Origin: an uncultured Ruminococcus sp.
GTDB taxonomy: Bacteria > Bacillota > Clostridia > Oscillospirales > Acutalibacteraceae
Reading direction: 5' to 3'
DNA length: 44,872 nucleotides
Assembly: GCA_905233145.1 (NCBI GenBank)
Contig: CAJODI010000003.1
Coordinates: 1 to 44,872, forward strand
Shown here: positions 1 through 8,416 of the stretch, in pieces
Layout: each line of letters opens with the position of its first letter
How positions within the stretch are numbered: the first letter of the stretch is position 1
Program-made: the position numbers and the translations under genes
The notes under the pieces: generated by a model
Told to the model about the DNA's origin: nothing
Seen by the model: the letters and a program-made list of their open reading frames with translations, nothing else
Database searches by the model: none

Positions 1-1246
1 AAGGACGCCCAATCGGTATCGGATTGTAATTTTTTCCGCGTTCAAGCTCAAAATACGTCGCATCAACGGTAAATTCCGTTGGGCCGTAGGCGTTGAAGAC
101 TTTTCCGCGCACATTTGGGGCAGAAATCATCGCTTCGCCGCCCAAAACGATATAATCCACGTCAATTTGGTGGTTTTCGTCGGTCAAAAGCTGTCCAAAA
201 CGCGTCGAATAGCTTCCGCCGTTGATTTTGTAGGGCTGAACGCGGAAATAATAGGTCTTGCCGTCGGTCAGCCTGACTGTGTTAAAGAAGTTTTTTGTGG
301 TTGAGCCAAGCTTGCTCCAGCCGCTGTTGCGCGAGGTCGAATAATAGATATCATATCCGTGCGCGTAGCGGTTGTGATTCCACGAAAGGCTGACCCTTGA
401 AACCTGAGAAGTCATTGTGTAGTTTGGAGCGCACAAGCCGGAAATGAAATAAATCTCGTTTCTGGTCGAGGTGTAGCTTCCGCCATAGAGCTCGCGGAAC
501 GCGTATACTCTGTAATAATAAGCTCTGCCCTCCTCAACATTTCGGTCGGAAAATCTGGTTGTTTTGTTGTTTCTGATCGTTGCGTAGGGCACAAACTCCG
601 CGTCCGTCTTGGCACAGGCACGATAAATTTTGTAGCCGGTCGCCTTTGGATTTCTGTTCCACTCAAATTCGAGCACATCCGAAGACCGAACCGAATCCAA
701 TCCGGTAACCCTGCCGGGCTGAGTCGCTGTCTTTTTGACTGTCGCGTTGCCCTCATATCTTTTGCCGCCCTGATTAATATATGCCGCAACCTTGAAGTAA
801 TACTGAGTTGTGTGACTTAGATTTTTGACCGTAACGGTGTTTGAAGTCACGTCGGTATATTTTTTGTATGTGTTTGAAGAGTCAACATCAAGATAATAAA
901 CCGCGTAGCCGCTCGCGCCGCTCACCTTGTCCCACTTTAGCGTGATGTAATTAGGCTCAAAGCTCGTTTTCTCAATATTCCTGACGTTTCCGACAACAGG
1001 AGCCGCAACGATCCCGTCCGTCTCCGCGCCGAGTGAATCTCCCGCCTTGTCGGACGGTGCAGCCAAAATGCTGTTCACTTCTCCGAAACCGCTGTCATTT
1101 TCGGTAAAAGCCTCTGAGCCTTCGGCGGATTTTGCTTCAAAATCGCCCTGCTCGGCAGCGTAGCCACAGACAGTAAAAGCCGAAGCAGAAACTGCCGCAA
1201 TCACGCCCGCTAAAAAAACAGACATGAGCTTCTTGGGTATAAACAT
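1..1246 (-). CDS. Secreted fibronectin type III repeat protein fused in frame to an NRPS adenylation-domain fragment (C-terminus outside window)
   Basis: The frame stays open from an ATG at 1246 to the window edge (415 residues visible). CCTCCT at 1254-1259 gives an AGGAGG ribosome site 7 bases upstream. Residues 1-30 form a signal peptide (KK followed by a hydrophobic stretch and an A-A-E end), then an acidic linker, then three fibronectin III repeats at about 80-165, 170-255 and 260-345 with the usual W, Y-x-V/I-Y and T-Y-Y/R-V signatures. After about residue 350 the fibronectin pattern stops. The sequence becomes that of the middle of a non-ribosomal peptide synthetase adenylation domain: VLGGEA, then NAYGPTEFTVDATYFE, then NPIPIGRP, which are the A4/A5-region signatures. 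The first half of an adenylation domain is missing. An exported protein joined to an ATP-using cytoplasmic domain makes little sense, so this is either a real deletion fusion or an assembly join. The fibronectin part is sure; the fusion is uncertain. Confidence 0.8.
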   Translation of the reverse strand, partial: MFIPKKLMSVFLAGVIAAVSASAFTVCGYAAEQGDFEAKSAEGSEAFTENDSGFGEVNSILAAPSDKAGDSLGAETDGIVAAPVVGNVRNIEKTSFEPNYITLKWDKVSGASGYAVYYLDVDSSNTYKKYTDVTSNTVTVKNLSHTTQYYFKVAAYINQGGKRYEGNATVKKTATQPGRVTGLDSVRSSDVLEFEWNRNPKATGYKIYRACAKTDAEFVPYATIRNNKTTRFSDRNVEEGRAYYYRVYAFRELYGGSYTSTRNEIYFISGLCAPNYTMTSQVSRVSLSWNHNRYAHGYDIYYSTSRNSGWSKLGSTTKNFFNTVRLTDGKTYYFRVQPYKINGGSYSTRFGQLLTDENHQIDVDYIVLGGEAMISAPNVRGKVFNAYGPTEFTVDATYFELERGKNYNPIPIGRP

Positions 1247-1301
1247 ACTAAAACCTCCTCCTGAATCAAGTCAACCGCAAGACAGGCTGTATGTATGAAT
1301 A

Positions 1302-1559
1302 TCAGCTGCCGTTTTCAACAGCTTTTCTGACCTGAGCCCTAAGCCTGTCAAACGGCGTGTCCTTGTTTTCAATAATTTCCTTTGGTCCCAATTTTTGGGG
1401 TGTGAGATTAGAAGCGCCCGACTGAGCGTGCATCTGAATCACAATATGTTCATGCTGGATCAGTGCGAAAAGCTGGCTGAGAGTTTTGCACTCGTCAATA
1501 GCCCTGAGAAGCTCTTTCTTAGATTTTTTGGAATATCCGCTTACTCCAACGCTTTTCAC
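1302..1559 (-). CDS. Small hypothetical protein, 85 aa
   Basis: I read a GTG start at 1559 with GAGGGCGGTGATT just upstream as ribosome site. The frame is open further upstream to 1628, but a strong promoter (TATAAT at 1594-1599) lies inside that extension, so the longer form cannot be made from it. The protein is hydrophilic, with a lysine-rich start (YSKKSKKELLRAI), a helical leucine-rich middle (TLSQLFALIQHEHIVIQM) and a charged end. There is no signal peptide, membrane segment or cysteine pair. I do not recognise a family. It lies 55 bases upstream of the fibronectin protein on the same strand and may be cotranscribed with it. Confidence 0.6.
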   Translation of the reverse strand: MKSVGVSGYSKKSKKELLRAIDECKTLSQLFALIQHEHIVIQMHAQSGASNLTPQKLGPKEIIENKDTPFDRLRAQVRKAVENGS

Positions 1560-1593
1560 ACAATCACCGCCCTCAATTTGGATATATATTACT

Positions 1594-1622
1594 ATTATAC
1601 CCATAAACAGAGGATTTTTCAA
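1594..1622 (-). promoter_or_regulatory. Sigma-A promoter for the 85-aa gene
   Basis: On the minus strand TTGAAA (1617-1622) and TATAAT (1594-1599) are separated by exactly 17 bases. Transcription would start near 1587, about 28 bases before the GTG at 1559. It probably also serves the fibronectin gene behind it. Confidence 0.75.
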
Positions 1623-1642
1623 TAGCATTTTTAATTTTTTTA

Positions 1643-1681
1643 AAAAGCACTTATGCCGAAAAGCTCAGCATAAGTGCTTTT
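1643..1681 (-). terminator. Terminator of the EF-G-like gene
   Basis: A perfect 14-base stem (1643-1656 with 1668-1681) with an 11-base loop is followed on the minus strand by a T-rich tract. It lies about 110 bases past the stop of the EF-G-like gene and just upstream of the promoter at 1594-1622. Confidence 0.8.
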
Positions 1682-1713
1682 GAATTTATAAGGAAAACTG
1701 TAGCTCCGACAGG

Positions 1714-1776
1714 AATTTAGCTTGCGGAGCAAATTTAGCTCGCATCAGCGAATTTAGCTTGCGAAGCAAATTTAGC
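1714..1776. repeat. Four direct copies of an 18-19-base unit containing AATTTAGC
   Basis: AATTTAGC occurs at 1714, 1732, 1751 and 1769, each followed by a short self-complementary piece such as GCTTGCGAAGC. The array sits between the stop codon of the EF-G-like gene and its terminator, so it is transcribed in that mRNA tail. A related CGCTGAATTTAGC occurs at 9933-9945. Function unknown. Confidence 0.6.
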
Positions 1777-1792
1777 GCAGTATAGCTGAAGC

Positions 1793-3865
1793 TTACTCTT
1801 CTGCTTCTGCCTTTGCTTTTTCGATTACCTTCTGCGCAACGTTGGAAGGAGCGTCCTCGTAGCGAACAAAAGCAAACTCGTAGGAGCCTCTGCCCTGAGT
1901 GATCTGACGAATAAAGGTCGCAAAATCGCTCATCTCCGCCATAGGAACTTCAGCCTCAACGATCTGGGTACCGTTGGCTGCCGGAGACATTCCCAAAACT
2001 CTTCCTCTGCGCTTGTTTACCTCGCCCATTACATCGCCCATGTTGCTGTCGGGAACATAAGCCTTGAGACTTCCGATAGGCTCAAGCAATGTTGGAGAAG
2101 CGTTTGGAATACCGTTCTTATACGCAAGGCTTGCTGCGGTTTTGAACGACATTTCGGAGCTGTCAACCGGGTGGTAAGAGCCGTCGTAAAGCGTAGCCTT
2201 GATGCCCACTGTCGGGTATCCGGCAAGAACACCCTTTTTGATTGAATCGCGCAAGCCCTTTTCAACAGCCGGGAAGAAGTTCTTCGGAACAGATCCGCCC
2301 ACAACGCGCTCTGCAAATACAAGATCGTCCGTATCGAACGGCTCAAACTCGATCCAAACGTCTCCGAACTGACCGTGACCGCCGGACTGCTTTTTATATC
2401 TGCCCTGAGCCGAAACCTTTTTGCGGATAGTCTCACGGTAAGCGATCTTGGGCTTTTGAAGCGAAGCGTCAACGTTATATTTAGATTTAAGTCTGGAAAT
2501 CACAACATCAAGATGCTGTTCGCCCAAGCCGGAAATCAGCATTTCGTGAGTTTCGTGGTTAGACTCAAACTTAATTGTGGGATCCTCATCGCAAATCTTT
2601 GCAACAGCCTGGGCAACCTTGTCCTCGTCGCCCTTCTTTGCGGGATAAATTGCCATTGTATAGCTCGAAACCGGATAATCAATGCCGTCGAGCACGATTT
2701 TTCTCAAAGGTGAACAAAGCGTGTCGCCGGTTTTGGTTGAAGAAAGCTTTGGAATCGCGCCGATATCGCCTGCGCCGATATACTCGGCGTCAGCCTGCTT
2801 TTTGCCGGTCATTGTGAGAACCTTTGTGATTCTCTCCTGTGCGCCGGTGCGCATGTTTACAACAGGAATATCGGGAGAAATTTTGCCCGAAACAACCTTT
2901 ACATATGAAAGTCTGCCGATAAACGGGTCTGCAACAGTCTTGAAAACAATTGCCGCAGTCGCCGCGCTCTCGTTTACAGCCACCTCAACAGGCTCGCCGT
3001 TTACGTCAACCGCTATCTCCTCTCCCTTGTCGGCAGCCGAAGGAGCAAGCCATGTCAGGCTGTTAAGAAGCTGGTCAATAGCAAAGGTGTTGTGAGCGTC
3101 GCCGCAGAATACCGGACAAATCGTACCGTCCTTAACGCCCTGACTTACACCGAGAATGATTTCCTCGGGAGTGAACTCCTCGCCCATAATGAACTTGTCG
3201 AGCAGCTCCTCGCTTGTCTCGGCAACCGCCTCCTTGATCGCCTCGCGCAAGCCCTCAAGCCTGTCGCCCATATCGGGAAGCGTGGTCTGCTTAACAGTGC
3301 CGTCCGCGGAATACTCATATGCCTTGTAGTCAAAAAGGTTTACATACACATTTGCCTGACCGTCTACAATATAAGGAACAACCACCGGGCAAACAGAGGG
3401 TCCGAAGGTTGATTTCAAATTCTCAAAAACACGGTAAAAACGCGCGTCCTCGTCGCAGAGTCCGTTTACAAAGAAAACCTTTGTCAAGCCAGCCTTGTTG
3501 GCAGCCTCAACCGCTTTCTCGGTTCCAACGCAGACTCCGTCCTTGCCGGATACAACGATCAGCGCAGTGTCGGCAGCTCGCATACCCTCGGCAACACCGC
3601 CGGCAAAATCAAACAATCCGGGGGTATCAATAAGATTGATCTTAGTGTTCTTCCACTCGATTGGCGCAACCGCTGTCATAATGGAAACTTGTCTTTTGAT
3701 TTCCTCGCTGTCAAAATCCAGCGTAGTGTTTCCGTCCGAGATATTTCCCAGTCTGTCGCTTGCCTTGGCAAGATAGAGAATACTCTCCGCAACAGATGTC
3801 TTACCGCAGCCGCTGTGACCGGCAAGCGCGATATTATGAATTTTCTTTGCGTCATATTGTTTCAA
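1793..3865 (-). CDS. EF-G-like translational GTPase (paralogue of elongation factor G)
   Basis: The protein (690 aa) has the five-domain EF-G layout. I chose a TTG start at 3865 because AAGGGAG lies 8 bases upstream; the frame extends to another TTG at 3883, but that start would put the ribosome site inside the gene. The P-loop GHSGCGKTS is at residues 16-24 and DTPG at 80-83. The guanine-recognition motif is degenerate. Where EF-G has NKMD, this protein has NGLC (134-137) before a conserved A-x-FYRV, and the later SAF-type motif reads DAH. Domain IV and V blocks (GGHGQFGDVWIEFEP, GSLKAYVPDSNMG, RGRVLGM) are well kept. It therefore belongs to the EF-G-like family with unknown role rather than being the housekeeping fusA, which normally sits with rpsL/rpsG/tuf. 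A weak TATAAT lies at 3940-3945. Confidence 0.9.
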   Translation of the reverse strand: MKQYDAKKIHNIALAGHSGCGKTSVAESILYLAKASDRLGNISDGNTTLDFDSEEIKRQVSIMTAVAPIEWKNTKINLIDTPGLFDFAGGVAEGMRAADTALIVVSGKDGVCVGTEKAVEAANKAGLTKVFFVNGLCDEDARFYRVFENLKSTFGPSVCPVVVPYIVDGQANVYVNLFDYKAYEYSADGTVKQTTLPDMGDRLEGLREAIKEAVAETSEELLDKFIMGEEFTPEEIILGVSQGVKDGTICPVFCGDAHNTFAIDQLLNSLTWLAPSAADKGEEIAVDVNGEPVEVAVNESAATAAIVFKTVADPFIGRLSYVKVVSGKISPDIPVVNMRTGAQERITKVLTMTGKKQADAEYIGAGDIGAIPKLSSTKTGDTLCSPLRKIVLDGIDYPVSSYTMAIYPAKKGDEDKVAQAVAKICDEDPTIKFESNHETHEMLISGLGEQHLDVVISRLKSKYNVDASLQKPKIAYRETIRKKVSAQGRYKKQSGGHGQFGDVWIEFEPFDTDDLVFAERVVGGSVPKNFFPAVEKGLRDSIKKGVLAGYPTVGIKATLYDGSYHPVDSSEMSFKTAASLAYKNGIPNASPTLLEPIGSLKAYVPDSNMGDVMGEVNKRRGRVLGMSPAANGTQIVEAEVPMAEMSDFATFIRQITQGRGSYEFAFVRYEDAPSNVAQKVIEKAKAEAEE

Positions 3866-4002
3866 TGGTAAAACTCCCTTCAAAGATAATGCTAAAAACC
3901 AAACGGTTTTAGCGTCATTTGTATAATTATTACCGATTTATTATAACATATTTGTTGAGTTTAAACAATAGAATTTTCGCAAACTAAAGTCCAAAATAAA
4001 AA

Positions 4003-4038
4003 AATTCACCCTTTGCCCAATAAAGCAAGGGGTGAATT
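4003..4038 (-). terminator. Terminator of ilvD
   Basis: A 14-base stem (4003-4016 with 4025-4038, one wobble pair) with an 8-base loop is followed on the minus strand by a run of T. It is about 70 bases beyond the ilvD stop. Confidence 0.85.
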
Positions 4039-4110
4039 GTGCAATTTGCCTATTTTTGATTATTTCAACGTCTATTTTAACAAAATTTAGATGATTTTTT
4101 GTACAAAATA

Positions 4111-5769
4111 TCAGCTAAGCACCGCGCCTTGTGCTCCCGAGGAAACAAGCTTTGCATATCTTGCCAAATATCCAGTTGTGATTTTCGGTTCTCTCGGCTG
4201 CCACTCAGCCTTGCGCTTTGCCATTTCTTCGTCTGAAATTTTCAGCTTGATCGTGTTTGCCGGAATATCAATTTCGATGATATCTCCGTCCTTAACCAGC
4301 GCGATAGGACCTCCTACAGCAGCCTCGGGAGAAACGTGTCCGATCGCCGCGCCTCTTGTTGCGCCCGAAAAACGTCCGTCGGTAATCAGCGCAACAGTGC
4401 TGCCCAGTCCTCTTCCGATAATAGCCGAGGTCGGGTTGAGCATTTCGCGCATTCCCGGACCTCCCTTGGGTCCCTCATAGCGGATAACAACAACGTCTCC
4501 GTCAACAATCAAGCCGCCGTTGATCGCGTTCATAGCGTCCTCCTCGCAGTCGAACACCTTTGCCGGACCCGAATGAGTGAGCATTTCGGGAGCTACCGCC
4601 GAACGCTTTACAACGCCGCCGTCGGGAGCAAGGTTGCCCCTGAGAACAGCAATACCGCCGGTTGTGCTGTAGGGATTATCCGCGGTTCTGATAACCTCGG
4701 GATTTTTGTTGACTACGCCCTGAATATTCTCGGCAATTGTCTTGCCGGTACAGGTGATGATATCGGTTTTGAGCAGACCGAGCTTGTTGATTTCGTTCAT
4801 AACAGCATAAATTCCGCCTGCCTCGTTGAGGTCCTCCATATATGTTCTGCCTGCCGGAGCAAGGTGACAGAGGTTGGGGGTGTGCGCGCTGATATCGTTT
4901 GCTATGTCGAGATTAAGCTCGATTCCGCATTCATGTGCGATAGCCGGAAGGTGAAGCATACTGTTTGTCGAGCAGCCCAAAGCCATGTCCATGGTCAGAG
5001 CGTTTCTAAAGGCGTCCTCGGTCATAATGTCGCGCGGTCTGATATTCTTTTCGAGCAGCTCCATTATCTTCATTCCGGCGTGCTTCGCAAGCTGGATCCT
5101 CTCGGAATAAACCGCTGGAATTGTGCCGTTTCCTCTCAGACCCATGCCGAGAACCTCGGTAAGACAGTTCATTGAATTCGCGGTGTACATTCCGGAGCAG
5201 GAACCACAGCTGGGGCAAGCCTTGTGTTCATATTCAAGCAGCTCTTCCTCTGTGATTTTGCCGGAATTATAGGAACCAACTGCCTCGAACATGCTTGAAA
5301 GACTGGTCTTTTGACCCTGAACTCTTCCGGCAAGCATAGGACCGCCGCTTACAAAAATCGTAGGAATATTAAGTCTTGCAGCCGCCATAAGCAAGCCCGG
5401 AACGTTTTTGTCGCAGTTAGGCACCATAACAAGCGCGTCAAAAGCGTGCGCAAGAGCCATGCTCTCGGTTGAATCCGCAATCAAATCACGGGTCACGAGC
5501 GAATACTTCATGCCCTGATGACCCATAGCGATTCCGTCGCAAACCGCGATTGCCGGAAAAACAATTGGGTTGCCTCCTGCCATTGCAACGCCGGTTTTGA
5601 CTGCGTTGACAATTTTGTCTATGTTCATATGACCGGGCACGATCTCGTTGTACGAGCTTACAATACCGATCAAAGGCTTTTGGATTTCTTCGTCAGTCAT
5701 ACCCAAAGCGTGCAAAAGCGAACGCTGGGGAGCACATTTTACACCGTTTCTTACAGCTTCACTGTTCAT
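4111..5769 (-). CDS. ilvD: Dihydroxy-acid dehydratase
   Basis: This iron-sulfur enzyme dehydrates 2,3-dihydroxy-isovalerate and its methylvalerate homologue to the 2-keto acids, the third shared step of valine/isoleucine synthesis (also leading to leucine and pantothenate). At 552 aa it is the normal length. Visible signatures are the N-terminal [16 protein letters not shown], the cluster cysteines in PNCDKN (C119) and in [17 protein letters not shown] near residues 185-200, and the C-terminal [21 protein letters not shown]. An AAAGGG ribosome site precedes the ATG. It stands alone here, without ilvC or ilvB, and has its own promoter and terminator. Confidence 0.97.
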   Translation of the reverse strand: MNSEAVRNGVKCAPQRSLLHALGMTDEEIQKPLIGIVSSYNEIVPGHMNIDKIVNAVKTGVAMAGGNPIVFPAIAVCDGIAMGHQGMKYSLVTRDLIADSTESMALAHAFDALVMVPNCDKNVPGLLMAAARLNIPTIFVSGGPMLAGRVQGQKTSLSSMFEAVGSYNSGKITEEELLEYEHKACPSCGSCSGMYTANSMNCLTEVLGMGLRGNGTIPAVYSERIQLAKHAGMKIMELLEKNIRPRDIMTEDAFRNALTMDMALGCSTNSMLHLPAIAHECGIELNLDIANDISAHTPNLCHLAPAGRTYMEDLNEAGGIYAVMNEINKLGLLKTDIITCTGKTIAENIQGVVNKNPEVIRTADNPYSTTGGIAVLRGNLAPDGGVVKRSAVAPEMLTHSGPAKVFDCEEDAMNAINGGLIVDGDVVVIRYEGPKGGPGMREMLNPTSAIIGRGLGSTVALITDGRFSGATRGAAIGHVSPEAAVGGPIALVKDGDIIEIDIPANTIKLKISDEEMAKRKAEWQPREPKITTGYLARYAKLVSSGAQGAVLS

Positions 5770-5799
5770 ATTAAAAACCCTTTCTAATTTATTTAGTCC

Positions 5800-5828
5800 A
5801 TTGTATCACCAATATGACGTTATTTCAA
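5800..5828 (-). promoter_or_regulatory. Promoter of ilvD
   Basis: TTGAAA (5823-5828) and TACAAT (5800-5805) on the minus strand with a 17-base spacer, in the 68-base gap between the G5 lipoprotein stop and ilvD. No T-box or attenuator is visible in the short leader. Confidence 0.7.
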
Positions 5829-5837
5829 GAGAAATTA

Positions 5838-6974
5838 TTAATAATCTTCATATTCAACGCTTCCGTCGGAATATGTGATAATAAAATATCCGTGTCCGGA
5901 ACCGTCGCAATCGTCAACTCTCTGCTTTGAAATAACCGTTTTGCCGCCTTGCTGCTCAGGCTCCGGTTCAGGTTCAGGCTCAACATATGACGACTGCTGT
6001 CGGGACTGCTCCTCACGCTGAGGCTGAACATAAGCTTCGTTATCGTCGCTTTCTTCGTCATCATAACTATAGCTGCTTTCGTTGCTGCTGTCCTCGTCTC
6101 TGTCGTCATTGTCATCATCGGCTGAAGATGACGACTCTCCGTCACTGCTTCCGTAGCTTGTGATTTCATCAACAGGAGCCTTGAGAATTTTTTCGCTCAG
6201 CTTTTCGCGCCCGGTTTCTTTTCCGTCAATGTATTTAACCTTATATACAACCTCTTTTTCGCCGTTTTCGCCCTTTTGGGTGATTTTTCTTTCTCCATCG
6301 TCAAGAGATTCGTCGTATTTTTCTTTTTTAGAAAACTCAATGCTTTCCTTTTTGGTTTCTTCCTTGTAGCTAACGCGCTTTATAACAAGCTTCATTCCGT
6401 CCTCAATCCGGTCCTCAGGCTCAAAATTAATCTCGTCCTCATCGCCGAGAGTAATTTTCTGCTCGTCCAGAAAGTCCTTGACCGTGACCGCCTCGGTAAC
6501 CACGTCGGAAGTCTTGCCGTCTATTGTCAGGTTGACAACAGTACCCTTAAACAGCTTGATTTTCATTCCGTTTTTCAAAAACGCGGATTCGTCAATATTG
6601 GTTTTTAACCCGTCCTCGGGGTTGTAGCCGGCTTCTTGCACAGCGTCCTTAACTCTTCCGCCGACCATTTCAACAGTCTTGGTCTCGTCCGAATATGTCA
6701 CCTCAACCTGAGCGTAGCGTTTAACGGTAACGCTGCTGTTTGCTGCAACGACCGACTGCTCGGGCGGCTCAACCCGGTCTTTGCTTCCGAGCATAATTTC
6801 AGCTACCCCAAGAACCTCGGCAACCGTCATTCCGGTCGCAGCCTCAACCTTGGTGCTGATTCCGCTGTCAAACACCGAAACATTTATGCTCTCGTCCGAG
6901 CACGAGCACAGCCCGGTTAGACAAAGCAAAGAAGCTAAGCCGATAAGTATAATTTTATGTATCAGTTTCTTCAT
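5838..6974 (-). CDS. G5-domain lipoprotein with an acidic serine-rich linker
   Basis: I start it at the ATG at 6974, with GGAG 8 bases upstream inside a 5-codon extension from a TTG. Residues 1-26 are a lipoprotein signal with an L-C-S-C lipobox. Then come DUF348-type beta domains (VFDSGISTKVEAATGMTVAE; VTYSDETKTVEMVGG-RVKDAVQEAG; VNLTIDGKTSDVVTEAVTVKDFL) and a G5 domain (VSYKEETKKESIEF to YKVKYIDGKETGREK). A Ser/Asp/Glu-rich linker (about 265-330) and a Glu-Pro stretch follow, and the protein ends in an aromatic tail (GYFIITYSDGSVEYEDY). G5 domains are found in surface enzymes acting on the cell wall or sugars, such as YabE and Rpf-like proteins, but no lytic transglycosylase (3D) domain follows here. 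It is the third gene of an operon, 18 bases after the DHHW gene, so it may act in the same surface-polymer modification. Confidence 0.85.
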   Translation of the reverse strand: MKKLIHKIILIGLASLLCLTGLCSCSDESINVSVFDSGISTKVEAATGMTVAEVLGVAEIMLGSKDRVEPPEQSVVAANSSVTVKRYAQVEVTYSDETKTVEMVGGRVKDAVQEAGYNPEDGLKTNIDESAFLKNGMKIKLFKGTVVNLTIDGKTSDVVTEAVTVKDFLDEQKITLGDEDEINFEPEDRIEDGMKLVIKRVSYKEETKKESIEFSKKEKYDESLDDGERKITQKGENGEKEVVYKVKYIDGKETGREKLSEKILKAPVDEITSYGSSDGESSSSADDDNDDRDEDSSNESSYSYDDEESDDNEAYVQPQREEQSRQQSSYVEPEPEPEPEQQGGKTVISKQRVDDCDGSGHGYFIITYSDGSVEYEDY

Positions 6975-6992
6975 ACGAATTCTCCGCAATAA

Positions 6993-8402
6993 TTATTGAA
7001 CGCTTATATCTTCCGTAACAACTCTGGTATAGATTTTTCCGTCAGACGTAACAACAGAAGCCCTGATCTGACCGCCGCCTAATTCGGATGACGGAACATA
7101 AGCCAGGAATCTCTCGCCTTCCTCATCTGCTCCGGTGCAAAACGCACGGTAAAGCCTCTGCTTTCCGTTCACGGACAGTTCGACAAGAATTTCCGTGTCG
7201 TCGTTACACAGCGAGCTGTCAACCGAACCGAGAAGCTCTGTCAACTGCATATTAACGTCGGAGGTCTTTGCGACTATGCTTCCGCTGCCGTTTGTTTGCT
7301 CGGAAACAGTATAGTCAGTAACCTCGGGAGCTTCAATAACAGGCGGCATTGCTTCAAGCCAGTCTATGTTTCTTTCAACCAACTCGATCGCCACCGTGTC
7401 GGGCTTGTTGGCGCCCATATCCGCGGAAAGATTCAGCGGAAACGCCTTTGTAAAATATGCCTTGCCGTAGGCGTTGGCAAAAAACGGCAAAAGCGCGTTT
7501 CCAAACGAGTCTCTGTACATATAAAGGCTGCCCTGAGCGGCAGGGTTCTCGGTTTTGATAACCGCGTCCTCAACCGACTTTGTGGGGGTAGCATAGCTGT
7601 AGGAAGCGTGAATGTCATATTGATAATTATATTCCGGTTTTGCGGTCGCAGGATAAAGCATCTTGCCCAAATCACCGAAAAACGTCTTTTCCCTGACTGC
7701 TTCCGCCGCGGCATAATCGTTGTGCTGTTTTCCGAGCGAATCGAGAATCGCGTTATATGCAAGCATCGCGCCCTTGTCGTTCCAGTGGGAATCCTGCTTC
7801 AAATACAAAATTTCTTCCTCGTTTTTGAAAGCCGCAAACAAATCACAGTAGTTCACCCCTGCAAGAGCAAGTTCGCTTGCCAAAAAATCGGCGTTTCTTA
7901 AAGGCGAGCTCTTTACCGAATAATAATACGGCATGTTTTGGGGATAAAGCGTGTTTTTGTTGGGCGCGACAGTAAATATAAAATCTGCGCCCCCGGCTTT
8001 GACATAATCCTGAGTAAGCTTCAAATTTCGCACGATATTTTTGACTGAACGGGACGAAAGGGTGCGTCTGCCCAGATAGTCGTCGAGCGACGAGCTGTAA
8101 TACAACCAGTCTCCGCGACCCTTTACAACAGAATCAAGGTTTGAAACGCCGAACAGCCTTGACTGGATCTCGGCGTCAGCCGAAATAATCTGCGGACGAA
8201 AAGCAAAGCTTTGTTCAAACCATTCTCCAAGCCGGCTGAAATAATCATATTGCACGCCGTCCTCTGTGACAATCTTCGGGAACTCGGTTCTTTCTTCGTT
8301 CCCGATCTCCTCGTCCGAGACAAAAAATGTCATTCCGGCAAACGGAATCACACAAATAATAAGCGAAGCCGCTGTGAAAAGCAGCATAAAAAGTTTTTTC
8401 AT
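6993..8402 (-). CDS. DHHW/AlgJ-like SGNH-type acyltransferase partner
   Basis: This 469-aa protein has one N-terminal membrane anchor (residues 1-28) and an extracytoplasmic SGNH-hydrolase-like domain. KQDSHWN (D204, H206) matches the D-x-H of AlgJ/AlgX and DHHW proteins, and YMYRDSFGN (S299) is the usual serine block. In alginate and similar systems such proteins move acetyl groups delivered by an MBOAT protein onto a surface polysaccharide. The gene follows the MBOAT gene by 14 bases, which supports that role. A C-terminal beta-rich region (after about residue 360, rich in T/S/V) is probably a binding or stalk domain. The polymer is unknown because no synthase gene is nearby. Confidence 0.88.
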   Translation of the reverse strand: MKKLFMLLFTAASLIICVIPFAGMTFFVSDEEIGNEERTEFPKIVTEDGVQYDYFSRLGEWFEQSFAFRPQIISADAEIQSRLFGVSNLDSVVKGRGDWLYYSSSLDDYLGRRTLSSRSVKNIVRNLKLTQDYVKAGGADFIFTVAPNKNTLYPQNMPYYYSVKSSPLRNADFLASELALAGVNYCDLFAAFKNEEEILYLKQDSHWNDKGAMLAYNAILDSLGKQHNDYAAAEAVREKTFFGDLGKMLYPATAKPEYNYQYDIHASYSYATPTKSVEDAVIKTENPAAQGSLYMYRDSFGNALLPFFANAYGKAYFTKAFPLNLSADMGANKPDTVAIELVERNIDWLEAMPPVIEAPEVTDYTVSEQTNGSGSIVAKTSDVNMQLTELLGSVDSSLCNDDTEILVELSVNGKQRLYRAFCTGADEEGERFLAYVPSSELGGGQIRASVVTSDGKIYTRVVTEDISVQ

Positions 8403-8416
8403 AACTGCCGCCTTTC

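Noticed and set aside
1714..1776. CRISPR array
   Set aside because: Units are only 18-19 bases, without unique spacers of normal length and without cas genes.
4336..5175. Long open frame on the plus strand over ilvD
   Set aside because: It is the shadow of a highly conserved minus-strand gene; no ribosome site or family signature.
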